Assembly: GCF_949628265.1 (NCBI RefSeq)
Contig: NC_088788.1
Span: 16,616,001-16,680,000, forward strand
Length of the DNA: 64,000 bases
Origin: Cloeon dipterum
Lineage: Eukaryota; Arthropoda; Insecta; Ephemeroptera; Baetidae
Reading direction: 5' to 3'
Shown: positions 48,601-61,200 of the stretch, one piece after another
How positions within the stretch are numbered: the stretch's first letter is position 1
How the letters are laid out: each line of letters begins with the position of its first letter
Notes under the pieces: model-generated
The model's database searches: none
What the model saw: the letters and a program-made list of their open reading frames with translations, nothing else
Told to the model about the DNA's origin: nothing
Position numbers and translations under genes: made by a program

Positions 48601-51496
48601 TTAAATTGCAAATGCTCTCTAGCTACCCACTTCTCTGTTATTTTAAACTGAATAAAGTCACGCGCAGCGTCATATCATTTGCATGGCGACAACGCTGCTG
48701 TGAGATTTTTAAAATCAATATTGTGTACTCACTGCTCCTTTTTGATGTTTCTTGGACAGTCGCCAAGGCTCTCGCCGGGAAACTCGTTGGGGTGGGTTTG
48801 GATGGAGTAGGGGTAGAAGATCTGCATCACCTTGCAGAAGTCGATTGAGTGGACTAGCTCGTTGATCTCCGGGTCGAAAAAGTCGTGGCTGATGATCAGC
48901 AGCACATTTTCGATGCCCCTGGCCTGCGCCAGGCTGACGAGCAAATGCCGCAAGTACGTGATTCGCGCGTGCACCTTTTGAGACACAAAAATTTCGTCTT
49001 TACTTCTGCTGCTCGTGCCAAACATCGGCATGGATACAGATCAATCCGATTCAATCTCAGATCTATTGTCAATACCAATCTATTTCTAGCGGAGGGTCAC
49101 AATGGTTGATGCCTCATAATGGGTTTGATTGGCGTTGATAAAATGCTTTCGCAAGGAATAAATACGATTTGCAGCTTGTCAGCAAACCATGAGTGGAGTA
49201 TTCACATTAATTTTTAGAAGAGGAATATATAAATTTTGCAAAAGAGAACGTTGGATTGAATGCTCATCTATTTTCACAATATTAAGGGATTTGAACAGAT
49301 TTCCTAATTTTTTTAGTTATTCAAGCAAAAATACTCTAGTTAACTTTGCGAGTTTCTGAGAAAAACGAGAGAGTATTCAGTAAGGATTATTTTACTCTGG
49401 AAAAGATCCTAAATTGTCCGGTTTCTGAAAAAATCGCGATTTTCAACAACTCTTGTTCAAAGATAAAAATGTCTAGTTTAGTATAAACAGGGCTGGGTAT
49501 CTCCCGGGGAGTTTCCCAAACTTGTAGTGCAGTGTTTTTTGCGGTATTTACCAGTTTGTGCGGTTTTTTGCACCTCATGATTATATTTTGAACAAATGCC
49601 CTGTATGGTCAGGTTTTTGGTTTTAGTTGACTCATTGACGTTTTGAGTTATTAAGCATTTTAAATGTGATTTTTCCAAAATCCGCTTAATACCCATGCCC
49701 AGCCCTGATTATAAATATAAAATATGTTTATGTGAAATTTCAAACCGAAAAGGACAATAATTTTGACAAACTCAGACACAAATTAAACGGTATATTTAAT
49801 TTGAAAGCCTTTTTATATTGTATTATTTTTTATATGTACACATTCTTGTTGAACCAATTATTCATTTAAAAAAAAGTTAACACGCAGTCGTTGCAAAAAT
49901 ATTTCTCGGCTCACCTGGATGACGATGACTAGAGAATCGTTGTGAAGCGGTCCGAGCCTTCCCTCGTTGAGCACCACCTGGTAGGCGTTGTACTGCTCGA
50001 TGGCCTGGCGCACCATGGTCAGGTTGAGGCTGGGCTGCGGCGGCGGCTCAGTGCTGTTGGCCAGTGAGCTGTTCCTGCCCAGCAGGAACTTGTGCAGGTG
50101 TGGCGGCACGACGTTGAGGAACTCGTGCAGCGAGTTGTCGGCGTCGGCGCCACCAGCTCCGCCATGCCTTCCGGCTCCGTTGGCGCCGGAGGAGGATCCG
50201 CTGCCGCTCATGCTAGCCATGTGCAGCTGCAGCCACAGGAAGGTGACGATGAAGATGAAGACGGCCGTGCGCACGCAAGACGCGCTGCGCCGTCCGCGCG
50301 GCCCCCGAGCCGGTGGCAGCATCTGGTGCAACTGGCCCGCCAGGCCCTCCTCCACCAACCGCGGCCCTCGTGGCCCTGCACGCAAATGTACGTTCAATTA
50401 GATTTTCTTCAAGGTAAAATGTCGTATGGGAGCTGTAATAAGTCAAGCATTTTTATAACGGTGGACGGAGGAATCTGACGTCACTATTATTGAATTGAAT
50501 TTGCAGACGAGAGATGCGATAAAAACTTTTTTTAAGATATTAGATAAGGGCTTAAACTCGAAATTTTGCATGCTACGATTGCCCAATGATATTAACCTTT
50601 CACTTCAATAATCTTTTTAAAGATATAATTTGTTGGACTGCGCGCGTTTTCGTTTGTTTTTTTAAGTAATATTTGTTGCAATTAATTTTAAGGGTACCAT
50701 TTTGTGACAATTTTGCAATATGATTTTTTAAAGCAAACAATCCAAGCACAGGTGAGCATTTGATTAGTTTATCTCTATGCTTATGCGAAAAGAGGGCTGA
50801 TCCCTTTTGTTTTGGAGGAATTGAGTTAAATTTGATTTAGTAGTTCCACATTTTTACAGAATTTTTTCAAATTTGTCCCTGTTAAGATCATATTTTGCAT
50901 TAAACAAGACAGAAAAGTGTGGAAAATTCTATGAAATGGTAAAAAATAAATTGTTTTGTTAAGTGAGTAACACTAGAATATTTAACTATGTCTTTTGACG
51001 CTGCTGCAAAGGAAAAAATTATATTTAGGCTGAAGTCAAATCAAATCAGCTATGCGGTTTGAGGCAGTTTGATAAGATCACGACGGAACGTAGAAAATTT
51101 TAGCGGAAGTGCCAAAGGACAAAAATATTTTCAATAATTTTTCTTTGTAACTAATATTTATCCTAAATAATATCCAAGTTTAATTAAAAAACAAAAATCT
51201 CTGGTAAAATTCATGGAATTTCCTGATTGTAAATGTAGCAGGGTGCGTGAAAGGAGGCAGTAATCATAATTGGTCACTTTTTTTATCTATTACAGCAAAC
51301 AAGTTCAGCCAAATTAGTAAATACTTTGAATTAATTAATCTTTTAAAATACACCAAAATTATACACATGTTAAAAAAATGATATTTTTTAGAGGCGGATT
51401 GTTTGCTTTGCTGGTGGTTTGTTAGGGAAAAACGCAGTCAGCACCTAACACCATTCTTCAGATTTACACATGAAAAATTCCTAACATACCTCTCAT
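45646..51496 (-). CDS. Mgat2: Alpha-1,6-mannosyl-glycoprotein 2-beta-GlcNAc-transferase (GnT II)
   Basis: Seven coding exons close in frame to 486 aa: 51496-51490, 50375-49915, 48974-48733, 47938-47793, 47737-47577, 46719-46505 and 45874-45646. The enzyme adds the second GlcNAc to the Man3 core, committing N-glycans to the complex type in the Golgi. It is a type II membrane protein: a short cytosolic Arg-rich part, a membrane anchor (TAVFIFIVTFLWLQLHMA) and a Gly/Ser-rich stem. The catalytic domain has VLLIISHDFFDPEIN, FYPYSIQTHPNEFPG, the metal-site LFLEEDHYV, FCNYDDYNWDWSLQ, and FHIGECGVHHKK with its split-codon Cys. An in-frame stop upstream of the ATG within the same exon supports this start. 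Only two codons and a base lie in the first coding exon. A hAT-like MITE lies in the intron between exons 2 and 3. Confidence 0.95.
45947..45959. repeat. Poly(C) tract
   Basis: Thirteen consecutive C residues in an Mgat2 intron. Confidence 0.85.
45960..46504. other. Mgat2 intron 6 remainder
   Basis: Non-coding intron sequence with no recognised element. Confidence 0.6.
46720..47576. other. Mgat2 intron 5
   Basis: AT-rich intron between the exons ending at 47577 and starting at 46719. No nested gene or repeat was recognised. The next intron upstream, 47939-48732, is also empty by eye. Confidence 0.6.
49488..49707. mobile_element. hAT-like MITE, 220 bp, in an Mgat2 intron
   Basis: The element starts CAGGGCTGGGTAT and ends ATACCCATGCCCAGCCCTG, giving inverted ends of about 13-18 bp that begin CAGGG as in hAT transposons. 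It is flanked by an 8-bp near-duplication, AGTATAAA at 49480-49487 and ATTATAAA at 49708-49715 (7 of 8 match), the hAT target-site length. There is no transposase, so it would have been moved by one encoded elsewhere. Confidence 0.85.
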
Positions 51497-51538
51497 GCTT
51501 GTTCCTCTAGGTTAAAATCACTTGATACGAGGTCATCA
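51490..51538 (-). other. Mgat2: Mgat2 start-codon exon with a short upstream frame
   Basis: The exon runs from an acceptor (GTGTTTCAG) to the donor ATGAGAG|GTATGT. The leader part contains an ATG at 51536 opening a nine-codon frame (MTSYQVILT, then stop) before the main ATG at 51496. The phase across the intron gives MRGPRGPRLVEE. Confidence 0.65.
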
Positions 51539-53704
51539 CTGAAACACGAATAAAACGTCTGATTTGAAAATTTTGTTCATTTCCTTCATTAAAAATCATA
51601 GATAAATCAACACTCTAGTCTGTCATAATAGAACACACAGAACTCAATGGAATCAGTCGGTTTTTCGAGCATATTCCTTATCAGATAAGTACTAAATTTT
51701 TTATCTTCCTTGACGAAATTGGAGCGTGTTAGCTTTGTTGGAAAAAAAACCGTGAATATTTAAGCCATGAAGTAACAACGGGAAGGTGCGATAGTGCGAG
51801 TTTGTCTCTCTGTAGACGTGACAAAAAATATTTAAATACAAACAAACGTAACGAAGGACACAAAAAGTTGATTTTTTAATGGCGACACGTGTTGTAAAGC
51901 AATAATAATAATATTTATGTTAAACTAATTAAACGCGTCGTGACGCCAAAATAATCAAACACAAAGCAAATTTGAACTTGAGCCAGCGCTATCTACTGCC
52001 TTTTGTAGGCAAGCAAATGTCTGACAACCAAGTGAGCAGGTAATTAATTTCGTGTGATGAAATCTTATCTGGGACATAGAGCAGTACGCATGGAGACCGA
52101 ATATATTATGCTGTCTCTTGACGATTAATCAATTCTTGCTTAAAAACAGAAGATAATAGTTCATAATATATTCTTCCGTTCCTGCTGGTGGCCGTGAAGC
52201 CCGAGAAATTGCCCATTGCTCAACAAACAATCAAAACTGTCGAACATATTGTTGCTCTTTTCTTGCAACATAATCACAAAGTAACAATGAACTTAACTAA
52301 AGCTCAATTGAATTTATTGTTTCTGGAATTCAGCAACAATTCCTATCTAAAATGTGCAAAATTAAAATCAAGGCCGAGTTACAGTTAAATTACAGAATTA
52401 TGTCAAATTATTCGAAAAAAATGCAAAGGTTTTTTGTTTATGATTTACGCGATCAAACCGACAGGGTGCGAACTAAGAGCCTTATTTCCCTTCTGTCAAA
52501 TTAAATCATGGCTTTCCATTAAGGGATGGTATGCTTGCCGCTTGATTAGCATGCAAACTTTAAAGCCGATTTTCTCAAAAGTTTAAATGGAAATCTTGGG
52601 AAATTTTTTTAGCTCTTTCCCAATATTTATAGAATATTTTGGGTAAGGAAAAACTATTTTTCAAATTTTTGTTACTAAATTGAGATACACTTTAAAATAA
52701 ACTTTGTTTTTTACTTTTTGTTAATCCATTACAACATCATCAAATATATAGATTTACAAACATAATTATGTTAAAAGAACGAAAAGTTAAAAGCTAAAAT
52801 ATGAAATTACTGAATCAGTTTTGAATTTGTGAACTGTCGAGTTATGATTAAAATTGGTCTTTGAAAAACTTGTGCAGTTCCGATAATAGAAAAATTGCTT
52901 CTAAAATAACTAAAATGAAAAGTGACTTACAGAGAGAAGTGAGACAGTCGTCACGAGAGCTGAAGTGTATTTAACGCACATTTCCACAGCTTTTTGAATC
53001 GCAGCTGCGCGAGTGTGTTTGCCACCACCAGTGCTTAAAACTGCGACTGACAATGCTTTAATTACCGCATCAGCTGTAATTGCTGTGATATAACAAAGCG
53101 CAGAGCAAGTGACACGCAATGAATGGGAAGTGAAAAAACACAGACACACAAACGGTGAAAGCAGTGTCTTTTCTCCGCCGCCACGCCGAAACAACATTCA
53201 GCATGTCTTTATCGTAAGAAAGGTCGGAAATAATTTACACACTCACGTTTTCAATTCAATCAGCATCTCCAAAAAATACAATTGAATAGGAAGCATCCGA
53301 AATCAGACAGTCGAAAAAGAATAGTTTCTCATAAAATGACGTGGTTATTTATTGATTTAAAAATTGGACACTATATATGTCCAAATTTTTAAATGACAGA
53401 ATAGCCGATGAATCGGCAGCATGTCATAAAATGATAAATCCTATTGAAATGCAATAATAAACATCACAAGTATTTAATCTTATAGTTTGAGTTTTTATCT
53501 GCTGCCTGCAACGTATTACATAATTATCTAAAAGATTAAATAAACACGAGCATGAGTTTCACTTATTTAATTTAATCCCACCTTGATCCTAGAGAGCTTT
53601 TGATAACAAACGGATTTTCCTTTTCCAAACCCAACACATGGCTGGTCTGCTTAGTTTCATTCGCCCTTTTTATCAGCATTTTCAAAAAAAGTTGACGTAC
53701 TTAC
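51539..53704. other. Putative Mgat2 leader intron
   Basis: AT-rich, about 2.2 kb, with no coding exon recognised. It contains one copy of the dispersed repeat at 52529-52612 shared with 61228-61300. Confidence 0.5.
52529..52612 (+). repeat. Dispersed repeat copy 1
   Basis: Shares a 22-base identical core (containing CCGCTTGATTAGCATGCAAA) and a diverged following 50 bases (AGCCGATT.TGTCAAAA-type, then TGGGAAAT) with 61228-61300, in the same orientation. It is probably a fragment of an old interspersed repeat. Its ends are not defined. Confidence 0.65.
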
Positions 53705-53786
53705 TTGTTAGGCAGTGGCAGTCGGCTTAACCTCAAATTTAGGCCAGGCAATGCCAGTGGCGAGGAAAGCCGCCATACCAACACTT
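53705..53786 (-). other. Candidate Mgat2 5' UTR exon with a 22-codon upstream frame
   Basis: A strong acceptor (TTTTTCCTTGTGTTCCAG) and a strong donor (AACAA|GTAAGTAAG) bound an 82-base exon on the minus strand. It contains ATG GCG GCT..., a 22-codon frame (MAAFLATGIAWPKFEVKPTA...) with its own stop inside the exon. The next exon downstream on this strand is the Mgat2 start exon, so it is most simply a leader exon carrying an upstream reading frame. It might instead belong to an unrecognised small gene. Confidence 0.45.
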
Positions 53787-55080
53787 CTGGAACACAAGGA
53801 AAAATAAATAATAACCAGATCAAAAGATAAACTACCATTAGAAGAAGAAAACTGCCCTTAAACTGTCCCTTTACGGTAATTTTGCCTTTATATAATTACA
53901 CGGAAAATCCAAAATAATTTTTGTAAATCGTTTAAATTGATTAATATTATTAATTAAAAAGGACCTAATTAAAAACGATTTCGTCCTGGTCCCGGTAAAA
54001 TTGCGCAGCATTCAACAAACACCCAAATTTTCATTGTCGAATTGATTGTTGACCTTTTCTTGCAAAAATTGTGGGAAGTATATTTCTTCCATTATCTAAA
54101 AAAATGAATTTCGATTTAGTTTGCCACATATTTGATTTAATTTAATTTACTCAGAGGAATGGACAACTCTGAGGAAAGGAAGCTGCTTTTTAATTTTATG
54201 GCCTCCTTCAATTTGCAATTTGCATCTCTGTTAACAATTAGTTAAAACTTTAGAAAAAAATCAATCATAACCCAAAATAACAAATTTTGGGCTTTCATAA
54301 ACAATTTTCAGCTGAGCAATTACTTTCTCATTTAACTAATTAATAATTTACTACAATGAATCATATTTACATTATGAACGAAAATCAGGAAAGGGAAAAA
54401 AGCAAAATGTACAAGCGATCAAGTCACTGATTGTGAAACGTCGGCAAATCAAAAGATAGTCGAAAAGTGTTCAAAGAGCAGCCAAGCTAAAATTTGGCCT
54501 GGTTTGAAAATCAGGTCAATTCATTCATGCTAAGGAGTTGGCGGGTTTGATAGATTTTTTTTGCGCTGTGGCGGAAGATGCGTTATTAGAAAGTAGTGGA
54601 GTTGGAAGAGATAGAAAGTTGCGGTAGGACCGAAAACATAAGTTTTCGCAAAAAGAGAAATGGCCATCTGGCTGGTGTTGGAATAAAATTATATAATAAT
54701 TTAATATATTTAAATAAATTATTCCGACCTCTAGTAATGCTGAGCGCATGACATAAAAATGCGTAATAGGGGTCTTTTAACTAGCACACTTAATATGTGA
54801 TAATTGAGAGAGCGCGACGCATATAATTTCCAAGGAATTATTTTCCATCATCCCCGAAAAGGGGGCGTTTCCAGCTGAATCTAAGGGTTGTTTTCATTCA
54901 GAGAAACACAATAAACAGCTTGAATGTTTCTCAATCACCAATTCAATTTAAAATTCAAGCATATCGAATGATCTTCAAGGCAAATAAATTGCGAAACTGC
55001 ATGTTCGAGCGGATAGATATGGATGGATGTAAAATTTACACCCCCGTCGGAGGCGAAAAGGGGTTGGTAAGGGTTTGTTC
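53787..55080. other. Non-coding stretch upstream of Mgat2
   Basis: AT-rich, with no exon recognised apart from the GC-rich patch at its right edge. It would be an intron if the leader model for Mgat2 is right. Confidence 0.4.
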
Positions 55081-55440
55081 TCACCGGCGGCTCGCAGTGA
55101 CAGCTCCTACATGTCCGGAGTGGTCGGCCGAGAGTGGTGGTGCCGTCGGGTGCAGCCACTAATAGCCTCGCTGCGAGTGAAATTAAATGAGCACCGATTT
55201 CTCTGCGCGCATATTTTATTTACTCGAGCAAACCCGAGCTGGCGAACGAGTTAAGATTCTCGCAACCGTGAATGTGTCGGGTTCGTCGTTAGGTGGCTCC
55301 ACCAACTCATCAGTGCGTGTTCGCATGAACTGAATTCTGCTAAAATTTGCATTTGCACTCCTACCTCCTACTTTCTGGCCAATCACAGCTCTTTATTCCC
55401 CCACCCTACTTGGTTGTACCTAAGCAAGCAATGCAGCTGA
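55081..55440. promoter_or_regulatory. Probable divergent promoter region of Mgat2 and Nup43
   Basis: A GC-rich stretch between the minus-strand gene and Nup43. On the minus strand a donor GAGCCGCCG|GTGAGAAC near 55081 could end an Mgat2 leader exon. On the plus strand GAATTAG|GTTTGT near 55461 could end a Nup43 leader exon, since the Nup43 start exon begins at a splice acceptor (55831). Both assignments are inference. Confidence 0.4.
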
Positions 55441-55835
55441 CGCCGGGCCTCAACGAATTAGGTTTGTTTGTTTATTCTTCCTTTTTCGTATAATTTCGGC
55501 AATTATTTGGCGAAGAATATCGTGATAACATAACATTTTAAGAGAACTCTTAAGATTCTACCGAAGTACACGTATATTGTGTATGTCAAATGTTAAGTGC
55601 CAAAAATAAAGGCCGAAACTAGCGGAAACCGTCAGCCACTTTTTGTTTATTATTGTATATGTATGGAAAAGTTACAGTTTTCGTCGCTAATCTACAGTTT
55701 TCGCCACCCCAACTCAAACATGGGATACTCATAAGAACTGGCGAGATGCGTAACCCGACAGAAACTGTAACTTTACCATAATCTAATACTACACATTTTT
55801 GCCGGGAGTTTATGCAATTTTGTCTTCGCAGGAAA

Positions 55836-57873
55836 ATGATGTTGAGTGAGGTGGAGAGACTCAACTTAAACAACGTTTCAAGGATGCCTCAGCACGGTGG
55901 CAAGTCTTGGAAAAAAATCGGTTTCCACTCAGGAAAGAAAACAAGCAAGGTGCGCTTCCTGCCGTCGAAAACCAAGCATGACAACGACGTTGGCGTGTTC
56001 CTCTCGGCCACATACGAAGAAGAGGTTTGATTAAAATAATATTAATAAGAAAATTAAAGTAAATTAATACTTAATTCTTTTACAGAACAATGAACTTTGC
56101 ATGTGGAGTGTTGACCCGATGGCTCAATTTGAGGAGAGTGGTGAAAAGCTGAATCTCAAGTGCAGCCTCAACTGCGAGTTTGACTGTGTTGACATGAAGA
56201 TCAGCGACAGCGGCAGAGTTTTTCTCTGTTGGAGTGATGGATCTTGTGGAATGTTCACTGTTTATCCAACCTTGCAGCCAAGTTTCACCTGGCAGAACCT
56301 CCATCGATCGTAATAATTTTATTTTGTTTTCTAAAATGCCATTTTGTCTAGCAAATACGTGCATTTTTGTGATTACGTTGTTTATTATACACCAATGGCA
56401 TCTACTAAACATTCTATGATCTAAAAATTTCCAAAAAATTCATGCATCAATTTAAAAATCCAGTTTTTGATCAATATGACCTGTTGTGCTATGATTTTCA
56501 ATTTAAACATTCCCCATTGCAAGACAAAACGATTGATAAATAATTTTATATTCTTAAAAATGACACGTTATTTGCATTGGGTCATTTTGAGCCTAAAGAT
56601 ATTAAAATTACGTCTTATGCTAAATTTAAAATGTTAACCAATAGGTGGTGAAAAATTGCCCAAAGTAAAAACTTTGACAAACAATTTTCTTTTTAAAAAT
56701 TATTTTAGCCCATTGGAGAGCCATTCTTAGGTCCTAGTGAATTAAATTTACTAAAATAAGGAATTACTGTACGTGTAATAATTTAAAGAAATTAATAATT
56801 CTGTCAATCAGAGGGGGCCAGCTGCACTGTGCATGCAGAGGCGTGGACGTCATGGGTGAGGACGTGGTCACCGTCGGAGATGACGGAAAGCTTATCCTGC
56901 TGAACAGTTACAACCAAACCCCTATCAAGTCGATAGACGCGAGCAGCGTCGGTTTGACCAGTGTCTGCTTCTCCAAGCACAACGAGGTTGTCACCGGCAA
57001 CTCGCGAGGCCAGATTGCCTTCTGGGACCTGAGGAGCGAGGGTGGAAAACCCACCGGCGTCCTCTGTCTCTCCAGACTCCGAGGCGAGAAGACAGTGCAC
57101 GTAGGTTTAATTAATTACCGATTCGCTCATAGTTTTTAAATGTGTTTCTACAGCCAACAGCAAACAGCCAGGAGAAGCACCCGACGCGGACGCACTTGCT
57201 GCTCAGCGGCGGCAGCGACGGCTGCGTGACCCTTTGGGATTTGAGAAATGCTAAATTCCCTGTTGAGTTCGAAAGGACGCACACAGGACCAGGTTGGAAT
57301 TTGAATTATTTTTTGTTTTTATTTAACTTTTGATGTTGTACCTTATCAACTGCACTATAAATGCGAAAAATGCTCTTGTCTCAAATCTTATTCATCCCGC
57401 AACTCAAAATTTAAGTTTCCCTATCGTGAAAATTTCTAGGCATGTAAGTCGCGCTAAAATTAAAACGTTTATACTATTTTATAAAAAGATTTAACTGACT
57501 AAATTGTATTATTACGTATTATTTCAGTTTTAGAGGCTCATTTCCATCCTGAGATGCAGGAGTGCATAGTGAGCTGTTCGTCCTCAGGAGATGCATTTTT
57601 GTGGGACTGTTCCCTTCCTTCAACCCCCTCCACTTTCAATCCTATAGCCAATGGTATAAGTTATTTTTTTAAACCAGTTGGTCGGAATTGACTAAAATGG
57701 TTTCAGATCAAGATGCGTGGAGCTCAGTGGGCCGAGCGCACCATCCGCAGGTGACCACCCTGCTTCCCAAGGTGACGGAAACAAGTGTGACGTCCCTGGC
57801 CCTGAGTCACAACATGATTGTCTGCAGCAAGGACCCTGGCTTTTTGTTTGTCTACAAGAAGCAGTTAAATTAA
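55836..57873 (+). CDS. Nup43: Nucleoporin Nup43 (WD-repeat, Nup107-160 complex)
   Basis: Six exons close in frame to 377 aa, close to the 380 of human NUP43: 55836-56024, 56086-56309, 56812-57100, 57154-57292, 57528-57653 and 57707-57873. The protein is a WD-repeat propeller. Recognisable pieces are GKKTSKVRFLPS at the N terminus, ENNELCMWSVD, VTVGDDGKLILL, GQIAFWDLRSEG, LLSGGSDGCVTLWDLRNA, EAHFHPEMQECIVSCSSSGD and the terminal TSLLPK-like stretch (VTTLLPKVTETSVTSLALS). Nup43 is a scaffold subunit of the Y-shaped complex of the nuclear pore and is also found at kinetochores. The start exon follows an acceptor (TGTCTTCGCAG) by four bases, so a leader exon lies upstream. There are two adjacent ATGs (55836 and 55839). 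Confidence 0.93.
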
Positions 57874-58217
57874 ATAAAAACGGCAACGAGTGATGTTAAA
57901 GAATGTTATATTTATTTTATTTAACGATTTCCTATTTTCCAATTGTGAAAATCCACACGTTAGAGGGGTAAATAATGATTAAATCGCTAATGAGTAGAGT
58001 ATCACAGTTTCAACCATTTCTTTTTCCATCGGTTGTGCACTTTTCCTTTTCGAAGAAGTCTTGAATTGCCATTCACACACGGAACGAAATAATAAAGCTT
58101 TTCTTTTTCTTTGCAGAGGTAAAATAAATACAGTTTTCGTCAACTGTTAGTTTTAAAATAAATTAATTACATCGTGACTCGATTAGTAGGACGTGACGCC
58201 CTGAACATTTTAAAACT
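57874..58217. other. Convergent 3' ends of Nup43 and GTPBP2
   Basis: A gap of 344 bases. AATAAA overlaps the region just after the Nup43 stop (near 57875), and TTTATT on the plus strand (about 57911-57922) supplies AATAAA for GTPBP2 on the minus strand. The two 3' UTRs probably overlap. Confidence 0.6.
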
Positions 58218-61200
58218 TCAGACTTGTTCTGGCGCGAAGGGGAAGACCTGGGTGACCTTGCCGACGCCATTGGTTCGGCCCTCCCTGAAGAGCAGCCGCT
58301 GGCCCACCTGGATGCGCTCAGGGTGCCTGGCCAGCTTGAAGACAACTGACGCGCGCTCGTCCGTGTGGATGCCACTCGACGCCATGATGCCCACGATCAC
58401 ACCCGTCTGCCTGATGTTGCCCACGTGCACCGTGCACTGGAAGCCTTCGTGGATGGCCGTCGCGTGATACAGCACGTGCACGCTCGCCTGCTCAAACAGA
58501 AAGCCGATTTGAGCTTAAGTCTAATGAGATTTGGTCATTAGGAAAATATAAATAATCGCTTTTGATCCTACGATTGGATGTATTTATTTTCTTGCACAAT
58601 TTTGTATATAAAAATAATTTAACTCTCATTTAAAATTCAAAACTAATCTCTAGATGGAATAAATTATATTCTAAAATTTAACAAATTTATACAAAAAATC
58701 CAAAATCATTGAATGGCTGAATCCGCATAGTGAAAATATAGCTAATTAAGCCGCTTTTTAAATTAGTTAAAACCAAAAAATTGGCAAATCTTACCAAAAT
58801 AATTAGTAATAAAATAAAACATCATCTGCTGGCGTAGAGTTAACATAATATAAGCTATTTTCATTAACCGCACCTGAAAGAAAATACAGCATTCGCGGTC
58901 CATGTCTGGGCTGAGCAGGACCATGCCTTTCCGCAGGCCCGGTACCTCAGGGTGAAGAGCCAGACTGGCGCTCTGGCTCGCCCTGACCACCCTGTACGCG
59001 GCCTTGTTTCGGTGCACAGACAAAACCTGCACAGGTTTGTATGTGCCGTCGTTCATTGGTCCTAAAAAAGAGAAGAATTGAGTTAGTTAAGTCAGTGAAT
59101 TTTCAAGCAGAAGAGTAGAACGTGAGGGGTGCAAAAGAACTGAATCCGTAAAAGGTCAGTGTTAATCGCTGGCAGTGTGTTTCTTAAATGAATTCTAAGC
59201 AGGGGTAATATATTCGTAGCGGATGCGGAGCTGAGCTCCTGCTCTTTTTTCATTTTTTAGTTCAGGGTATTGTTAGTGTCCTTCCCTAAATATTTTTTAT
59301 TTTTCCAAAAGTAGTGCAAAGTAATTGAAAGTAGTGATTGTTAATTTTTGGCACTATGTAAATGCACAATTTACAAAGCTCAAAAATGACTGTTGCAAGT
59401 TTAGGTGAATAATAGATGACGGTAAGAATCGATCGATGTGACACTTATAACTCTCCGGGTAATCCCAATTTTTAACACCTTGGCCCTTAGCTGGAGGCTG
59501 GCACTTGCTGATAATCTCGTAATTATCTTTGAATAATCTCTTTGAATTTTCTGTTTTAGGCAACAGATAACGTAGCTAAATTTTTGTTAAAAATTATCTC
59601 CAATTTTTTAAATTAATAACTTTTAAATATTTAATATTTTTCAAGCTACCTTCAAGTGCTAAAAATTTTTAATTGAAAAAAATTGGATCATGGGACAAAA
59701 TTTTACAGGCTGCACAAATTCAATTAAATCCCCACCACCCATCAGTCAGTTCCCCACCTCATGATATATAAGTTTGTTATTTTGACTTGTTCTAAACCCT
59801 AGTAAAACAATGTTTTGATGATGAGTTGTACACTATTGTTTGGCGTTTATTCGTAGTTGAGGGTCGTGCAATTTATATTTTCATTGCATAAGGCATAGCA
59901 GCGTCATGCGACGAGACAAGGTTCCGTCAATTGTCAACATTGATTAAATTCATTTCCTCTGACCTTTTTACGACCAAGAAGAAGTTGCAAAATTCGCAGT
60001 TTACTCAAAGGTTTGACAAAAGGGCGAAGTGTTTTTTTAATTTTTAAATATTTGTTGGGAAAAATTAGACAAAAATTAATAAAATACTCATAATGGTCAA
60101 ATCGTTAAATTTAAAAATTTAATTTTTTTACTGGTTCGGATCATATTATCTTTTTTTAGATAAGCGACCCCCTGACCGAGACCAACTCGCGAACACTGCG
60201 ATTTACGAGTGCAGGGGACAAATTGGAGGAAGCCAAGTCCATACAAGGACCACCTTGTATGAGAATTGTACGAAGAATTAAGAAAAACTGAATAAAACAC
60301 CAATTATCTGGAAAAACCAGACAATATCTTATGGTACGGACAAAATTGTGTGAGCATTGGTTTACTCACCGATGACCATGTTCATGCCTTCACTGATGAC
60401 GCCACTGGTGAGGAGTCCACCGACGACGACGCCCACCTCGGGCACCCTGAAAGTTTCATCAACCTGGAACTCGCAGGGCTGCTGCTCAAGCGTGTCGCGT
60501 TCATTCGCACTAAGCTCAGGCGGCACGACAAAGAGGAAGCGGCGCAGTAGGTCGAGGCCGTCGCCGCTGACCGATGAGACGCAGAAGACGGGCACAACGG
60601 CCGCGTGGGCCTTGGCAGCGGCGGCCACCGCGTCATCGGCCGAATGCACAAGCAGCGGCGTCCGCTGCAGACCACGCAGCGCTGTGTCGAGCGCGTCTAG
60701 AGTGGCCTGCACCCTAGTGCCGCCCAGATCCGTCTTGGTCACGATGACGAAGAGCGGCACGTCGAGCGCCAGTACCAGCGCCAGGTGGTCGTGCGCCGTG
60801 CCGGCCAGCCCGGCGCCCGCGCTCACTACCAGCATCACGTAGTGCGGCGAATAGCCCGTAAGGCCCAGAACGGTCGTCTTCAGGTACTTCTGGTGTCCTG
60901 CCAGGTCCAGCAGCGACACCAGCTTCGTCGAGCTCTCGCAGATCGACTCGTGCGTCACCAGCTCTTTGTAGTTCAAAACATTGCCCTGAGAAAAAGTTGT
61001 TTAGAGATTAGATGGATAGATTAAGTTAATGAAAACAATATTTCTGCTTAAGACTGTCAGAAAACTAACAGACGCGGCCACCACCGCCGCTTTTGCCTAG
61101 AATTGTGTAATTGCGTGACTGTCGAGCTTTGAGAGCAAGTACGCGCGAAATTCGAGTGATAAGCGTGTCAACGCAGCACGAGACTTAAATTGTGAAATAC

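Noticed and set aside
49988..50478. Plus-strand frames of 128-137 codons
   Set aside because: They are antisense to the GC-rich Mgat2 stem exon and have low-complexity Arg/Ala/Pro composition.
53705..53786. Independent micro-gene for a 22-residue peptide
   Set aside because: The segment has strong splice sites on both ends, so a leader exon with an upstream frame is the simpler reading. No family match is known to me.
60357..60842. 161-codon plus-strand frame
   Set aside because: It is the antisense of the GC-rich GTPBP2 G-domain exon, which has full family support on the minus strand.
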